From NCBI GenBank assembly GCA_021234155.1, contig JAJEKV010000028.1, forward strand, positions 5,899,637 through 5,963,636: DNA of 64,000 nt. The letters run 5' to 3'. Both the position numbers and the translations under genes were made by a program. Under the pieces are notes generated by a model, which was given only the letters and a program-made list of their open reading frames with translations, was not told where the DNA came from and did no database searches. Positions within the stretch are counted from its first letter, which is position 1; each line of letters begins with the position of its first letter. Shown one piece after another: positions 35,076 to 45,195 of this stretch. The DNA comes from Isoetes taiwanensis. Its lineage: Eukaryota; Streptophyta; Lycopodiopsida; Isoetales; Isoetaceae.

Positions 35076-36837
35076 TCTTGTTTGCAAAATCCACTGTGCT
35101 CTTTCATTGTGTTGCATGAGTGGCAAAGAAGCTTCTATAAATCCATATGCCAATTCCATGCCACAACCATTGCTCACTCCAAACATGAATCAATATTTTT
35201 CTATAAGTTGTTGGGGAAGGATTGGTAAAGAAAAAAATGATACAAAGGCTATCTGCAGAAGCTGACTTCAAATCTAGGGCTAACTTTCAAAACCACGGCC
35301 CCAATCCACAAATTTCGAATTTTTTTCTCTTAGTCCAAGCATTCTGCTCGAACAATTTCTGCTGCAAAAAGCGACTGGCAGGGACCTATTCTGGGTTGGA
35401 GGTTCTCAAAGTAAATTTCTGGCGATGAGTTGGAGAAATGGGTTGGATGCAGAAGAACGAAGCAACAGTTCTTATGTGATCAACCATGCAAATGCATGGC
35501 AAGAAATACAGCAAATTGCACAGTGTTTGTGCTCATCACGTGATGTTCCTGCAGGGTGTAAATCTGATAGATTGCTAGGAAGAGCCCCAATGGATCGGAA
35601 GTGGAGGACACAATGGCAGAGTTGGAGCAACGAAGAAGAAGGGCATTTTGACGAATTTTCAAGAATCAGGGGCAATACGATAAATACCCCAAAATATTGG
35701 GGCATTTTAACAATTTTCCCTAAAAAATATGATACTCTCTTTGTTTTTTGAGGCAAGAAATAATGCCTAAACTAAAAAATAGAGATGAATAAGATTGATT
35801 GAATGACATTTGTGCCAAATTATGACATAAAGATGAGTAAGAATAACTAAACGACATTTTAGTATGGATGAGTTAGTGCATTTTACCTCTGTCTCTGCAC
35901 GATTTTGCAAAGCTCTAACAATGCCTCAGAAGACACGAAACATACAGAATATGATAAGAGTGCATATTCAGATGTTTGCCACAACTTGGCCTATTGCATA
36001 ATAAAATCGCCTAAAGACTGAAGTCGATTTGAAAACAACTTTTTTTCCGTTCCCTCTAAAGCTAAGCACCAAAAGCCTCTTTTCGGGCTAAGCAAGCCGA
36101 TTAACCGATCTGATGCACCAAGCGTATTGTGAACATTTGCACAGAAATGAGCATTTAAAAATGCGCTCCATATTGTTGAGTTGCAAAGGAAGTTCGAACT
36201 TGCAAATAAGAGCGAAACATTGAGGTCTTTCTGCAAGAAAGTTGATCAAAGGAGGCACAAAGGAGAGAGAGAGAGAGAGACCGCCGAGACCAAAATTTTC
36301 TGCAAACCATCAGAGAAACTTGCCATGTTATACAATCTGGACTTTATCCACCATATGACAATCTGCCCAGCTCAAGAATTAGACGACCCAATGAGGCGCC
36401 AAGATGAGAGCGCAAAAATCGACAGCAGGGAGAGAAATTGTTGGAAAGGAGGGACAATTGCATCAAATATCTCAGAGAGTTCAAATTCGCATTCAATTTC
36501 GACAACTAAAATCCCACAGGGGCGCCGCAAGATGAAAGGGAATGCCACATGCGGTGTTCTAGCATAGTTCCAGCCCCATCCCAAAATATAAAAGAACACA
36601 ACACATTATTTGAACTATAGAGTGTTGTCAAGTGTTGAAATTTAAAATAATAGGCATGCTATAATTGTTCATGTCCAACGGGTGAGATGAGCGGATGAGA
36701 TTGTGATCCATGTCCTACCGTTCTATTGGCCCTAAATTAATGGCCAAGATTAACAACCCAGATTTGATCTGATCCCTGAATTGTATTTTCCCTCCTCTTC
36801 TACCTCCCTCCGTTCCCGCTTCGGATCTCCCATTCTA

Positions 36838-37190
36838 ATGTTCTGCGGAAGCCCTGCTTCTCTTCTCTCTTCTCAAAGTCATCACGTTCGCAACCGGCGG
36901 CCCTGCTTTTCAGTCTACTCTGGCGAAAGCTCAGCTGCGACGGAGCTTCTGCCGGCCATAGCTTGCTCCGAGAAGAACAGTTTGAGTCAAGCCATGTAGA
37001 CAGGCTCTTTCAGCCTCTTTTCTACCAGAAATGAGCGATAATAGGGACCATCTCCATTGAGGATGAATTCTTAGCAAAATATTGTTGTACAGACAGGGAT
37101 TGGAAAGTATGAACTTTGCCGAACTTTGGGAGAGGGTACTTTTTCCAAAGTACGCCTTGGCCAGATGTAGGCACTGGTGAATGCATTGCC
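36838..37190 (+). pseudogene. Kinase N-terminal fragment (CIPK/SnRK3-like) inside the CACTA-like element
   Basis: From 37093 one frame reads GIGKYELCRTLGEGTFSKVR, the glycine-rich ATP-binding loop region typical of CBL-interacting and related SNF1-family kinases. After a one-base shift DVGTGECIA follows (about 37161-37187), continuing the N-lobe. The catalytic lysine exon is absent. Upstream, the ATG at 36838 opens a 53-codon Ser/Arg-rich frame (MFCGSPASLLSSQSHHVRNR) that may be leader sequence of the same or another captured gene. The location within the terminal repeats suggests transduplication by the transposon. Confidence 0.6.
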
Positions 37191-38039
37191 CCGCTCAGCT
37201 ATAGCAGATAAGACTTTGTTTTCCATTACTGTGTGCATGTAACTCTGTTTACATTTGGGTCATATTTTTGCTTATCTTCTTTGTTAAGAAAAACAATGAG
37301 CTAAAAGGCTCTTTTTGTCAGCTCTATTTATGATTCTATTTTCTTGTCCCCTATTTTTCAACATAGATCCTGCTATGGCAGCTGGCTTCATAAACTTGAA
37401 CCATTTATTCTATAGAACAACAATGGTTTCATTAGCCAACCATCATGCACTCCAAATTCTTTAAACCTAAAGCTATTATTGGTTTATAAATGAGATGTCT
37501 TAATTTCTTCACTAAACTTAGAAAGTTTTTCATCCAAAGTATAATTGGTTTGTCTCCAATGCAAGGTACTTTAAAGATACAAAGCCACCACTAGATCACA
37601 TAGTATAAGGCATTGGTTTGCTTCTAACACAAGTTTTTTTTATAGACACAAAGCCACCTCTAATTTGATGGAAAGCTTCTCCCCTATTTTGGTAATACAC
37701 TAGAACCATTCATCCCGTAGAATAACAATGGTTTCATTGGGAAACCACCATGATTTACAAATTCCTTAAAGCTAAAGCTACTATTGGTTTATAAATGAAA
37801 CATCTTAATTTCTTTACTAAACTAACATTAATTGTTTTCAAAATATGATTAGTTTGTTTCAAGAGTTAAGTACTACGAAGATACAAACCAACACTAGTAT
37901 GATAGATAAAGAGTTAAACCTTATAATAAGAAACTCGAAGTCTTTATTCTATGCGACCACAATGGTTCATGTGATAAGACTTTCATGAGCTTGATTAAGA
38001 TATTACTACGAGTTGCACAATTCTTTAAGGATAAAGCCA

Positions 38040-38285
38040 TTAGTAATTTATAACATATACTATTAATTGGCCCACATGTCATATTGCATCAAACCAGAAA
38101 AGAACCATAGCGAGAAACTATACCAACAAACCACAGTAAAAAACTCTAGATATTTACGATATGGATATATTACGTTGAAAAACCTTAAATACAAACCACA
38201 ATGTTTAACTGCCTATGGTTATTCAACACATTAACCCACTTAGTAACATTAGTTTATTTTAGTGGTTTAATACAAAAAGTAACCC
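38040..38285 (-). repeat. Right subterminal GTGGTTT repeats
   Basis: AAACCACAGT, AAACCACAAT and similar words (GTGGTTT on the minus strand) recur here, mirroring the left end. Weaker copies extend back to about 37400. Confidence 0.55.
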
Positions 38286-39403
38286 TTAAAACTGATAACG
38301 GTCTTTTTTTGGGGGCCTTGTGCTACCTCCAGTAGTTTCTAGGATGGAGTTGACCTCTTTAAGGCACTCCTTTTGGATGTAGTGTTGTGGCAACACCCTT
38401 TGCACCACTCGCACACCGTGCTCGTTCACCTTCGACTTGTGGGGCATAGATTGAGACATGTATCTCACAAAGCTCTCGAAGACTGCAATGGCCTTGAGAG
38501 TATTTCCTCTAGGTTTTAAAGTGAGTGCATTACCATGTTGGAACAAACTGTGCCCTTTTCTAACCTGCTCCCAGTATCTGTAGAATGAAGACTTGCTCAC
38601 CCCAAGAATCCATCTCAATGCTCTCATACATACCTTCATGCCCCTCAATTGATATAGTAGCCTTACTGTGTTTTCATCATAGCTGGAATTCTTACACAAG
38701 GAGTAGATGAAATTAATCCTATCTTTTGAAGCTGTCCAATGTATTGGGACCTTATCTGCACGAGGTCATCCACACTGTACTGCACTGTGCAATCTAGGTT
38801 GCAACACTCTTGTCCCCTAATTGCCTCTAGGTTTTCTTTGGTTGGGGCCATACTTTCCATCCTTTCTAAATATTTGTCACTTCTAGGCCTCTTGGGCACC
38901 CTTGGCTGCCTTTTATGAAAAACATAACGTCTATTCCTTGTGATCAAAGGATGCTCATCGACCACCAAATCTTCCACATGGCCTTGGGTGGGTCTTGGGG
39001 TATGTAGTTCAGTAGGGCATTCCAGACTATCACCATTCTTGTGTGTTATATATCTAATTGGCCATCTCAACTGAGTTTGGGACTCCAGCAACCCAGAGCA
39101 CACAATGCAATCACTAGAGCTTCCCTGGGACATGATTGTATCAACTTCGATAAGAAGCTTCACAATGCCAACTCCAAGATGATCATCTCCCAGCCTTTCA
39201 TCATTCACACTATCAAAAGGATCAACTGCAGTTATTATGCCCTCTGCAAATACCGTCTCATTGCAAGGGTGCAACAACAAGCAACCCATCTTCCTCCATT
39301 GAAGCCTAGGGCAATGGCCTGTGTTGGGCTTCCTTGGCTCCACTTTGCTCGTCTCACATGCTCCCTGAATGAAAGAGCACACATTAAAACCATATACAAC
39401 CAT

Positions 39404-39620
39404 ATATGAATGAGCACTATAGCCATATAACCATTAGAAACCATATAACCATTAAAAACCATTGAAATCTTGGCTAACATTAACCATTAAGAAGCATTGA
39501 AACATTAAAACCTTATAACCATTAAAAACATTAAAACATTTAACACTAACATTTTACATTAAAACATTTAACATTAACCATTAAACCATTAAAACATAGG
39601 CTTCCCCGAAATCATGACTG
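39404..39620. repeat. Degenerate ACCATTAAAA repeats
   Basis: ACCATTA, AACATTAA and related words recur about 15 times from 39380 to 39597, upstream of the split transposon gene. Confidence 0.55.
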
Positions 39621-39668
39621 TGCTGACGTGGCCCTTTGTCAGCGACATCTGACATGGCCACGTCAGCA
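39621..39668. repeat. Hairpin with nested inner hairpin
   Basis: TGCTGACGTGGCC (39621-39633) pairs with GGCCACGTCAGCA (39656-39668). Between them GTCAG faces CTGAC. Confidence 0.75.
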
Positions 39669-40605
39669 ATCCAGGTCACGGATGGCATGCCACACACGTG
39701 ACTCTAGGAGTGTCATAAATGCCACTTTTTCGGGGTTCGAGGGTGCAGCCAGAAATAACTGCACCCTCTTCCTCTTCTCCCGCGACCCCTATTCCTTCCA
39801 TCCCTCTTTGTCTTCCCCTGTTCCGACTCCGGCAGCCGCCTGTTCCCCTATTCCGCCTTGGCGCTCGATTGACTCCTGCATATCCGAAGCAATCTTATGA
39901 CTATAGCATGGTCGACGGATCGCGACGCATCCAGCGACGAGGTTTTGGCTCAATTTGAGTTAGCCAGCAGAAAGTACTTCCTAAGAAGAAAGTGAGAAAC
40001 CTTTTCTGTAAGTTTTTATATTCTTATACTGCTTGTTTATTGTTTTTGTGCATTTCCTTTACTACTGTGCTGCATTTCCTTTACTACTGTGCTTGCTTAT
40101 TGTTTTTTTGCATTTCCTCTACTACTGTGCTGCCTCTTTATATACCCTGATACATTTTCCAGCCCGACAAAGCCTTACTCTCGCTTTGCAAACGCCTGTA
40201 GCAAAATGGAATCGAACTCTGCAGCTTCCTCCACATCCAACAAATCTCCCAGGTATTTTTTTTCTTAATATTTTCTCATTTGTCTGCTGTTTCAAAGCTG
40301 CTTCACTGCTTTCCTTTTGATTTGCTTTCTGTTTGTGCTTTCTTGTGTTTAGTTATTGTTTACTTGAATACCTTGTACATGCATCAGTGTTCTTAGATGC
40401 TAATAGTAGTGGCAAGCACCCGACTTAGGAATCCTGAGAGATAGGAAGAAAAGTATTGCATAACAGTAAGAGAACTGTCTATGATTCATAAAAGAACATA
40501 ACTATGCATGAAATTGCTTCACAGAAACTTAAAATAGGAATTGCCATACATTGAAAATTTCACTCACAGCATATCCTCCTTTGCAGGAGAGGTGCAGAAG
40601 GGAAC
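39669..40605. other. Intergenic region with a possible short first exon
   Basis: The ATG at 40206 opens MESNSAASSTSNKSPR, followed by a GTATTT donor-like site near 40252, but no second exon is recognisable. A duplicated CATTTCCTTTACTACTGTGC lies at 40051-40090. Confidence 0.25.
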
Positions 40606-40610
40606 CCGGC

Positions 40611-40794
40611 TTTCTCGACTGGCGAGTCGGGAATCCCTCAGCTTGCCAACAATCAAGAAAGTACAGGCCTTATTCTCGACTCGCGAGGCGAGAACAGGGA
40701 ATGTACACTCTGGATTGTTGGCTAGTTGAGGGATTCCCGACTCGCCAGTCGAGAATAATGCCATTCTTGCATTCTCGACTCGCGAGTTGAGAAT
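40611..40794. repeat. Palindrome cluster 2 (four copies)
   Basis: Variants of TCTCGACTCGCGAGTCGAGA at 40611-40633, 40672-40694, 40733-40756 and 40771-40794. Each has one to three changes, some of them compensated in the other arm. The LTR retrotransposon begins 37 bases after the last copy. Confidence 0.88.
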
Positions 40795-40830
40795 GTCATA
40801 CCTAGCCAATGCCTCTAACCTGTCGACAAC

Positions 40831-43440
40831 TGTTGCCTCGCTATAGCAGGCAACATATACAAGGCTCCTGAGCAATATCACAGGCAAAGATTTGAAGACC
40901 AAGAATACTGAGACCAAAAGACTTGAAGACCAAAGATGCTGATGAAGAACCCAAAGGATGACTTTAAGTCAAGACACAAGTTCACAACTCAAACTCCAAG
41001 GATTGAATGCATTCTCTAGCTCTAAAGGCACTATGAGGTTTGGAAGACCCCTGTGAAGATGGCAAGCTATGATATGGTATTTATCTTTCTCATGTTGTGA
41101 TGATTCTCTATTTGCCCTTTGTTCCATCATACCATCATCCTTTATCCTATTTTTTCACCTTCATTGCCTTTTCACATCCTACACCATCATGTATTTCATA
41201 TGTAACCATTTGTTTCATAGTTGACCTACCATTACCTAGGGCACATTTTCCAAGGAAGTTGTCAAACCTGAAAGTTGCCTAGCATCAAGCTCTATATCAT
41301 CATTTTCATCTCATGCCTTGCCATTCCATTATCACACACTTCATACCAAGTAGCTAAAGCAAAAAAACATATGTGCTAAGCACAAAAAACACAAAAAACA
41401 CAAAAATGCCCAGTCACCATCTCCAAGTGACATGGCATGATGACTAGATATACATGTCATCACCTCCAAAGCTACTTTGGTCCACTCATCATTTGCCACC
41501 TTCATGTCTCATTCATCATGTTGCCACCTAAGCACCAAATTTCCACATCATCACATCACTCCACATCATCAAATGATGACTAGGCAAGTTTTGACCAAAC
41601 TCAAAATTGGTCAACCTAATGATCAAATTACCTTGGGAAGTGAACCTACTAGCCTTGTTCACCCTAGTTGACCTATTTTTCCACCTTTCCACTACATTTT
41701 CACCTATTGCCACCTCATCATCAAAATATCAAGGGGCATTTGTAATCTTGAAATTCCATCCAGGCAAAATGCCTTGTTTGACCAACACACATCACCATTG
41801 ACTTTGCCCAGTCATCATTGATTCATCTTTTTTTTTGAACAAAAATCAAAATATTATTTTTCCAAAATTTGGCCTTACCATCTTGAAGCTCCCATGAAAA
41901 TATGCCACCTGGCACAAAAAATCTCAAAAAAAGACCCTATATAGACCTTCAAATTTCATTTCTTGGGAACCGTGCCCCATGCCAAAAAAATACAAAAATT
42001 TTCCTATTCTACCCCCCATCTATCTACCCTCTCATCCCTCGCCAAGTGGCGTCCCCCGGCATGCCAAGTCGAAACACGAAAGCCGAAGCTTGGCGTGGGA
42101 GGAGACCACGTAATCAAGAGAGAGGAAAATAGTTCCCTATTTATACCTTGGCCCACTTTTTGATCTCGGCCTGTGGGATATATCATGTCGAACCCTAAAA
42201 TTTGAATTTGCCAAGAAACCTCCATTCCGTTGAGCCAAGCGAGTAATCATTGCATCGTTGGCGGTTTTGTCCTACTCCACTGAAAGAACAGCCCAATTAA
42301 ACCAAAACCGTGGCATTGATTGCGAATTTGCCAAGATCTGACCGGAGACAGGGGATTTTAAAAAAGGGGTTTGTTCTACTGAGATTTTTCGAGGGCCATA
42401 AGCGGATTTGAAGACCAGGAACGTGAAGTCGTGGACGTCTCTGAGCTTTGCGGAAGATCCTCCCGCTTTCAAAATCAAAATCTGAGGCATATGTGATGAA
42501 ATATCCTTGAATCTTTTGAAACTTGAAGTTTATTTTGATTGAGTTGTTCTTGGATGATCCAGTCGGACATTCTTGAATACCCTGTGTTGTGAATTTGCTG
42601 TTTTGACTTAATGAAAATCGGAATTTGGGAAAAGAGTGTGTGAAAGTATGATTGAACTCATTTTGCTGTGCATTGTCATTTACACTTGAGCATAAAGGAA
42701 TTGAGCAGAATACAACTAGTGCTTGTTTAAGTCATTGTTAGAAAAAGAAAAAAATTGAAATGTCCTGCAGAACATATGTCCTTTGAGAAAGACTAAAGAT
42801 AGATCTTTTATTTGAATCATCTGTTAGTTTGTGGGCATCTCTAGTATCCAAGCAACCATCAGAGGCATCAGTAGTGAACATTGAGAGCAGAGAAAGCAAA
42901 AGAAAGGGAATTGACAATTAGAGTGCAAGGACTGTTACAGGCATTGCCATTGAAACTCGGGCAATGCATGTTACAGCAAGAATTTAGGCTTTGTTTGAAT
43001 CAAATGAGCGTATGCACGTGATCTACAGGAGCATACCTAGGTGTGGGAATTTATTTCTACCACAGAAGATCATTGTTTAGCATTTGGCAAAATCGAGCTC
43101 ACTGTCCAGGCCATTGACCAAAAATTGACCCAGTCAGGAAGTTGATTTGTGAGAAATTTGTAAACACTTTGCTTGTAGACTTTTCAGAACAGTTTTTTGG
43201 AGTTGGCTAGCATACTTTGGTAAAGATTTCAAGTGCTTTTGAAATAGATGCATGGTTTGGTGAATGTTTAAGTGCTGCTAGTTTCTTTTGCTTTAGGGAC
43301 TCTAGTGGATTTGGTATTTCCTTGCAAAGTCAGAGATGTTTTGCAGTGCAGATTGATCACCTCAAGTGATCTGGAGGTCCTGACCATCAAAACACCTTTG
43401 TAAGGCCCCAGTTGGAGACCACCCAGGATAATCTCCAACA
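40831..43440 (+). repeat. 5' LTR (2610 bp)
   Basis: Begins TGTTGCCTCGCTATAGCAGG and ends GATAATCTCCAACA. It aligns with 49495-52096 along its whole length with scattered substitutions and small indels, a few per cent by eye. The promoter and polyadenylation sites should lie within it but were not mapped. Confidence 0.95.
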
Positions 43441-43443
43441 TTT

Positions 43444-43461
43444 TGGAGGTCCTACCGAGAT
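43444..43461 (+). promoter_or_regulatory. Primer-binding site, complementary to tRNA-Gln
   Basis: TGGAGGTCCTACCGAGAT starts three bases after the 5' LTR. It is the complement of a tRNA 3' end ATCTCGGTAGGACCT plus CCA, which I recognise as plant tRNA-Gln. Most plant Ty3/gypsy and copia elements use tRNA-Met instead. Confidence 0.75.
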
Positions 43462-43508
43462 TATCCCTCCTGGAAACCAAGAACTCACCTGGAAATAGAG
43501 AAAAAAAC

Positions 43509-44510
43509 ATGCCTCCAAGTAGGAGAAGTGAGCAGACTGAAGCTCCAGAACCTACTGATCCCATTGGAATGCCCAGTTCAAGCAATATGCCTCCTAATTT
43601 GACTCTGCCTCCTATTTTTGAACTGAGCCTGCCAATTACTCCTCCTATTTTTGAGCCCAGCATGAATGCCAATCAATTCTTGAAGACATTTGAAGACTAC
43701 TACAAAGATTATGGTAATAAAAAAGGTTGTAAGTTCTCTGAATTTGTGAAATGTATGAAATCTAGTGAACCTGAAGCATGGTGTGAACATGTTACTACTG
43801 TTATGGGTACTAATACTTATGAGAGTCTTGTAGAACAGTTCTTGAGCAGGTTTGGAAAGCTGTCAGCACCACAAGAGCTTGCCAATGAGCTTCAAACTTT
43901 CTGCATTCGAAGTGGAGAGAGCATCAACCAATATGTTGAAAGATTCAGTGCCTACCTTAGAAAATGCCAAAAGAGTCACATCCCTACTCCATCTCTCTTC
44001 TTTGTAGCTGCTTTTATCAAAGGTCTAGCTCCTAGGCCAAGAATTCACAAGAAAATGCTTAGGATCCAAAACCAAGAAGGTTTTGATTCTATACATAAAG
44101 CCTTTGCCAAAGCTACTTCTATATCTGCAAAACTATCTTTCCTACCTGACACTTGCCACACACATGTCTCAGATCCTTTCTATCCTGATTATGAACAAGA
44201 ACCTGTGTATGTTGTGAAGGAAAAAAGAAAAGCCAAGGTTGAGGAAGAAGCTCAACCCAATGAATCAAAAGCTGAGATGGTCAAGATGACTGAAACTATA
44301 GCAGAATTGACTAAACAACTCATGGAGATGAAAAATAGCATAAAAACTTATCCACCCTGCATTCATTGTACCAAGAATACTCACCCTAGTGACATTTGTT
44401 ATTACAGGGCTTGCTTGAAGTGTGGAAAGAAAGGTCATTATGGAAAGGTTTGCCCGGTGTGCAAGTTAAACGCAAAGAGATTGGCCATTATGAGGATAGA
44501 TGCTTGGTGA
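43509..44510 (+). CDS. gag: Retrotransposon Gag polyprotein
   Basis: Gag forms the cytoplasmic particle that packages element RNA. The first ATG in this frame is 43509 (MPPSRRSEQTEAPEPTD); earlier in-frame codons lie in the primer-site region. The central part (FEDYYKDYGNKKGCKFSEFV, LVEQFLSRFGKL, GESINQYVERFSAYLRKC, FIKGLAPR) matches the capsid-type retrotransposon gag domain. Near the end lies a zinc knuckle CLKCGKKGHYGKVC with C-X2-C-X4-H-X4-C spacing. The frame ends shortly after it, where a protease would be expected to continue, so a frameshift probably separates gag from pol. Confidence 0.9.
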   Translation: MPPSRRSEQTEAPEPTDPIGMPSSSNMPPNLTLPPIFELSLPITPPIFEPSMNANQFLKTFEDYYKDYGNKKGCKFSEFVKCMKSSEPEAWCEHVTTVMGTNTYESLVEQFLSRFGKLSAPQELANELQTFCIRSGESINQYVERFSAYLRKCQKSHIPTPSLFFVAAFIKGLAPRPRIHKKMLRIQNQEGFDSIHKAFAKATSISAKLSFLPDTCHTHVSDPFYPDYEQEPVYVVKEKRKAKVEEEAQPNESKAEMVKMTETIAELTKQLMEMKNSIKTYPPCIHCTKNTHPSDICYYRACLKCGKKGHYGKVCPVCKLNAKRLAIMRIDAW

Positions 44511-44899
44511 AGGAGTATTTGGAGAAACAAGAACAAGGGAAAAAATTTGAAACTAGTGCATCCGTGTAAGATTCTTGGAAGAAGAAGCATTCCAGGAAGC
44601 GATCATGGCAGTACAAACTAGAGCTATGGTGAGAACAAGAAGGATGCAAACTCGGTCGGTGCCCAAGAGAAAGAAATTCAAAAAGAAGATCAAGCTTATC
44701 ATGTAATAGCTCCTGCTCCTCTTTGAAAGATTCGAGAGAAGAGATAAAGATTTGGATGACTTTGAACATATTCTTAAGAATTCTAAGGTGACTTTGGATT
44801 TATTAACTTCGGTTTGAGGATTGCTCCTAGCTATAGGCGTAAAGTAATCAACTCTAGTAATGTAGAAACAGTTTTTTTTGCTTACGAAATTGTACTAAC

Positions 44900-45195
44900 T
44901 TCGGGAAGAGGAAGACCACGGTGCCTTTACATGTTCAAAGAAAAATTGGTGCTCATCAACTTTCTAGAGTTTTGTTAGATGGTGGTTCTTCTTTGAATGT
45001 GATGCCTCAAAGATATAATGCAAAAATGTGGTTTGAAGATCACAAAACCTTCACCAATGGTGTTAAGATCATTTTCTAATGCTAAAATCATGCCTTTAGG
45101 TGACTTGTGTACTGAAGGGATTGTGGTTCAAAGATGGTTGCTTTCGAAGTTTGGCAACAGCACTTTGACATCTATGACTTGTTACTTGGCGTAAG
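44900..45195 (+). pseudogene. Retrotransposon protease region
   Basis: Translation in shifting frames gives HQLSRVLLDGGSSLNVMPQ, the active-site region of a pepsin-like retroviral-type protease with DGGSS where D-S/T-G is usual, and then DIYDLLLGVRWM, the conserved C-terminal segment. It is interrupted near 45030-45150 by stops. Confidence 0.7.

Larger units (their letters stand above)
33470..38322. mobile_element. CACTA-like DNA transposon (4853 bp) carrying gene fragments
   Basis: Terminal inverted repeats of 17 bp: CACAAGGCGCCCAAAAA at 33470-33486, and CACAAGGCCCCCAAAAA read on the minus strand from 38322. CTA flanks both ends (33467-33469 and 38323-38325), a 3 bp target duplication as in CACTA elements. 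Subterminal GTGGTTT motifs cluster at both ends in opposite orientation. No transposase is visible inside, so it is non-autonomous. The interior contains a degenerate short tandem array and kinase-gene sequence. Confidence 0.8.
31611..39403 (-). pseudogene. DUF7869-like transposon protein, split by a 4.85 kb element
   Basis: Coding blocks on the minus strand are 39403-38323 and 33466-31611. The N-terminal block has a CC..C segment, MKVCMRALRWILGVSKSSFY and HGNALTLKPRGNTLKAI, then FVRYMSQSMPHKSK. The C-terminal block has HMPFSKCNTCIQLKDTL, CIIHDKMDQHKTFLPKLDPL, VGHTHDDIDGFFGTFS and GYFVLVRPDDED. This architecture fits a widespread plant and metazoan mobile-element protein usually annotated DUF7869; the D..D and H..D residues suggest an RNase H-like nuclease, but the function is not proven. 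The two blocks meet in the same frame (ETTGG then RPLSQS) if the inserted element and one CTA are ignored. Additional frameshifts occur near 32200-32460, 31800 and 38690. Confidence 0.65.

Noticed and set aside
36263-36282. GA repeat as a regulatory element
   Set aside because: A short GAGAGA microsatellite with no promoter context.
41477-41801. Short frames duplicated at 50132-50456
   Set aside because: Identical because they lie in the two LTRs; no protein similarity recognised.
43268-43672. 134-residue minus frame over the LTR/gag junction
   Set aside because: Antisense shadow of gag and the LTR end; no motif.
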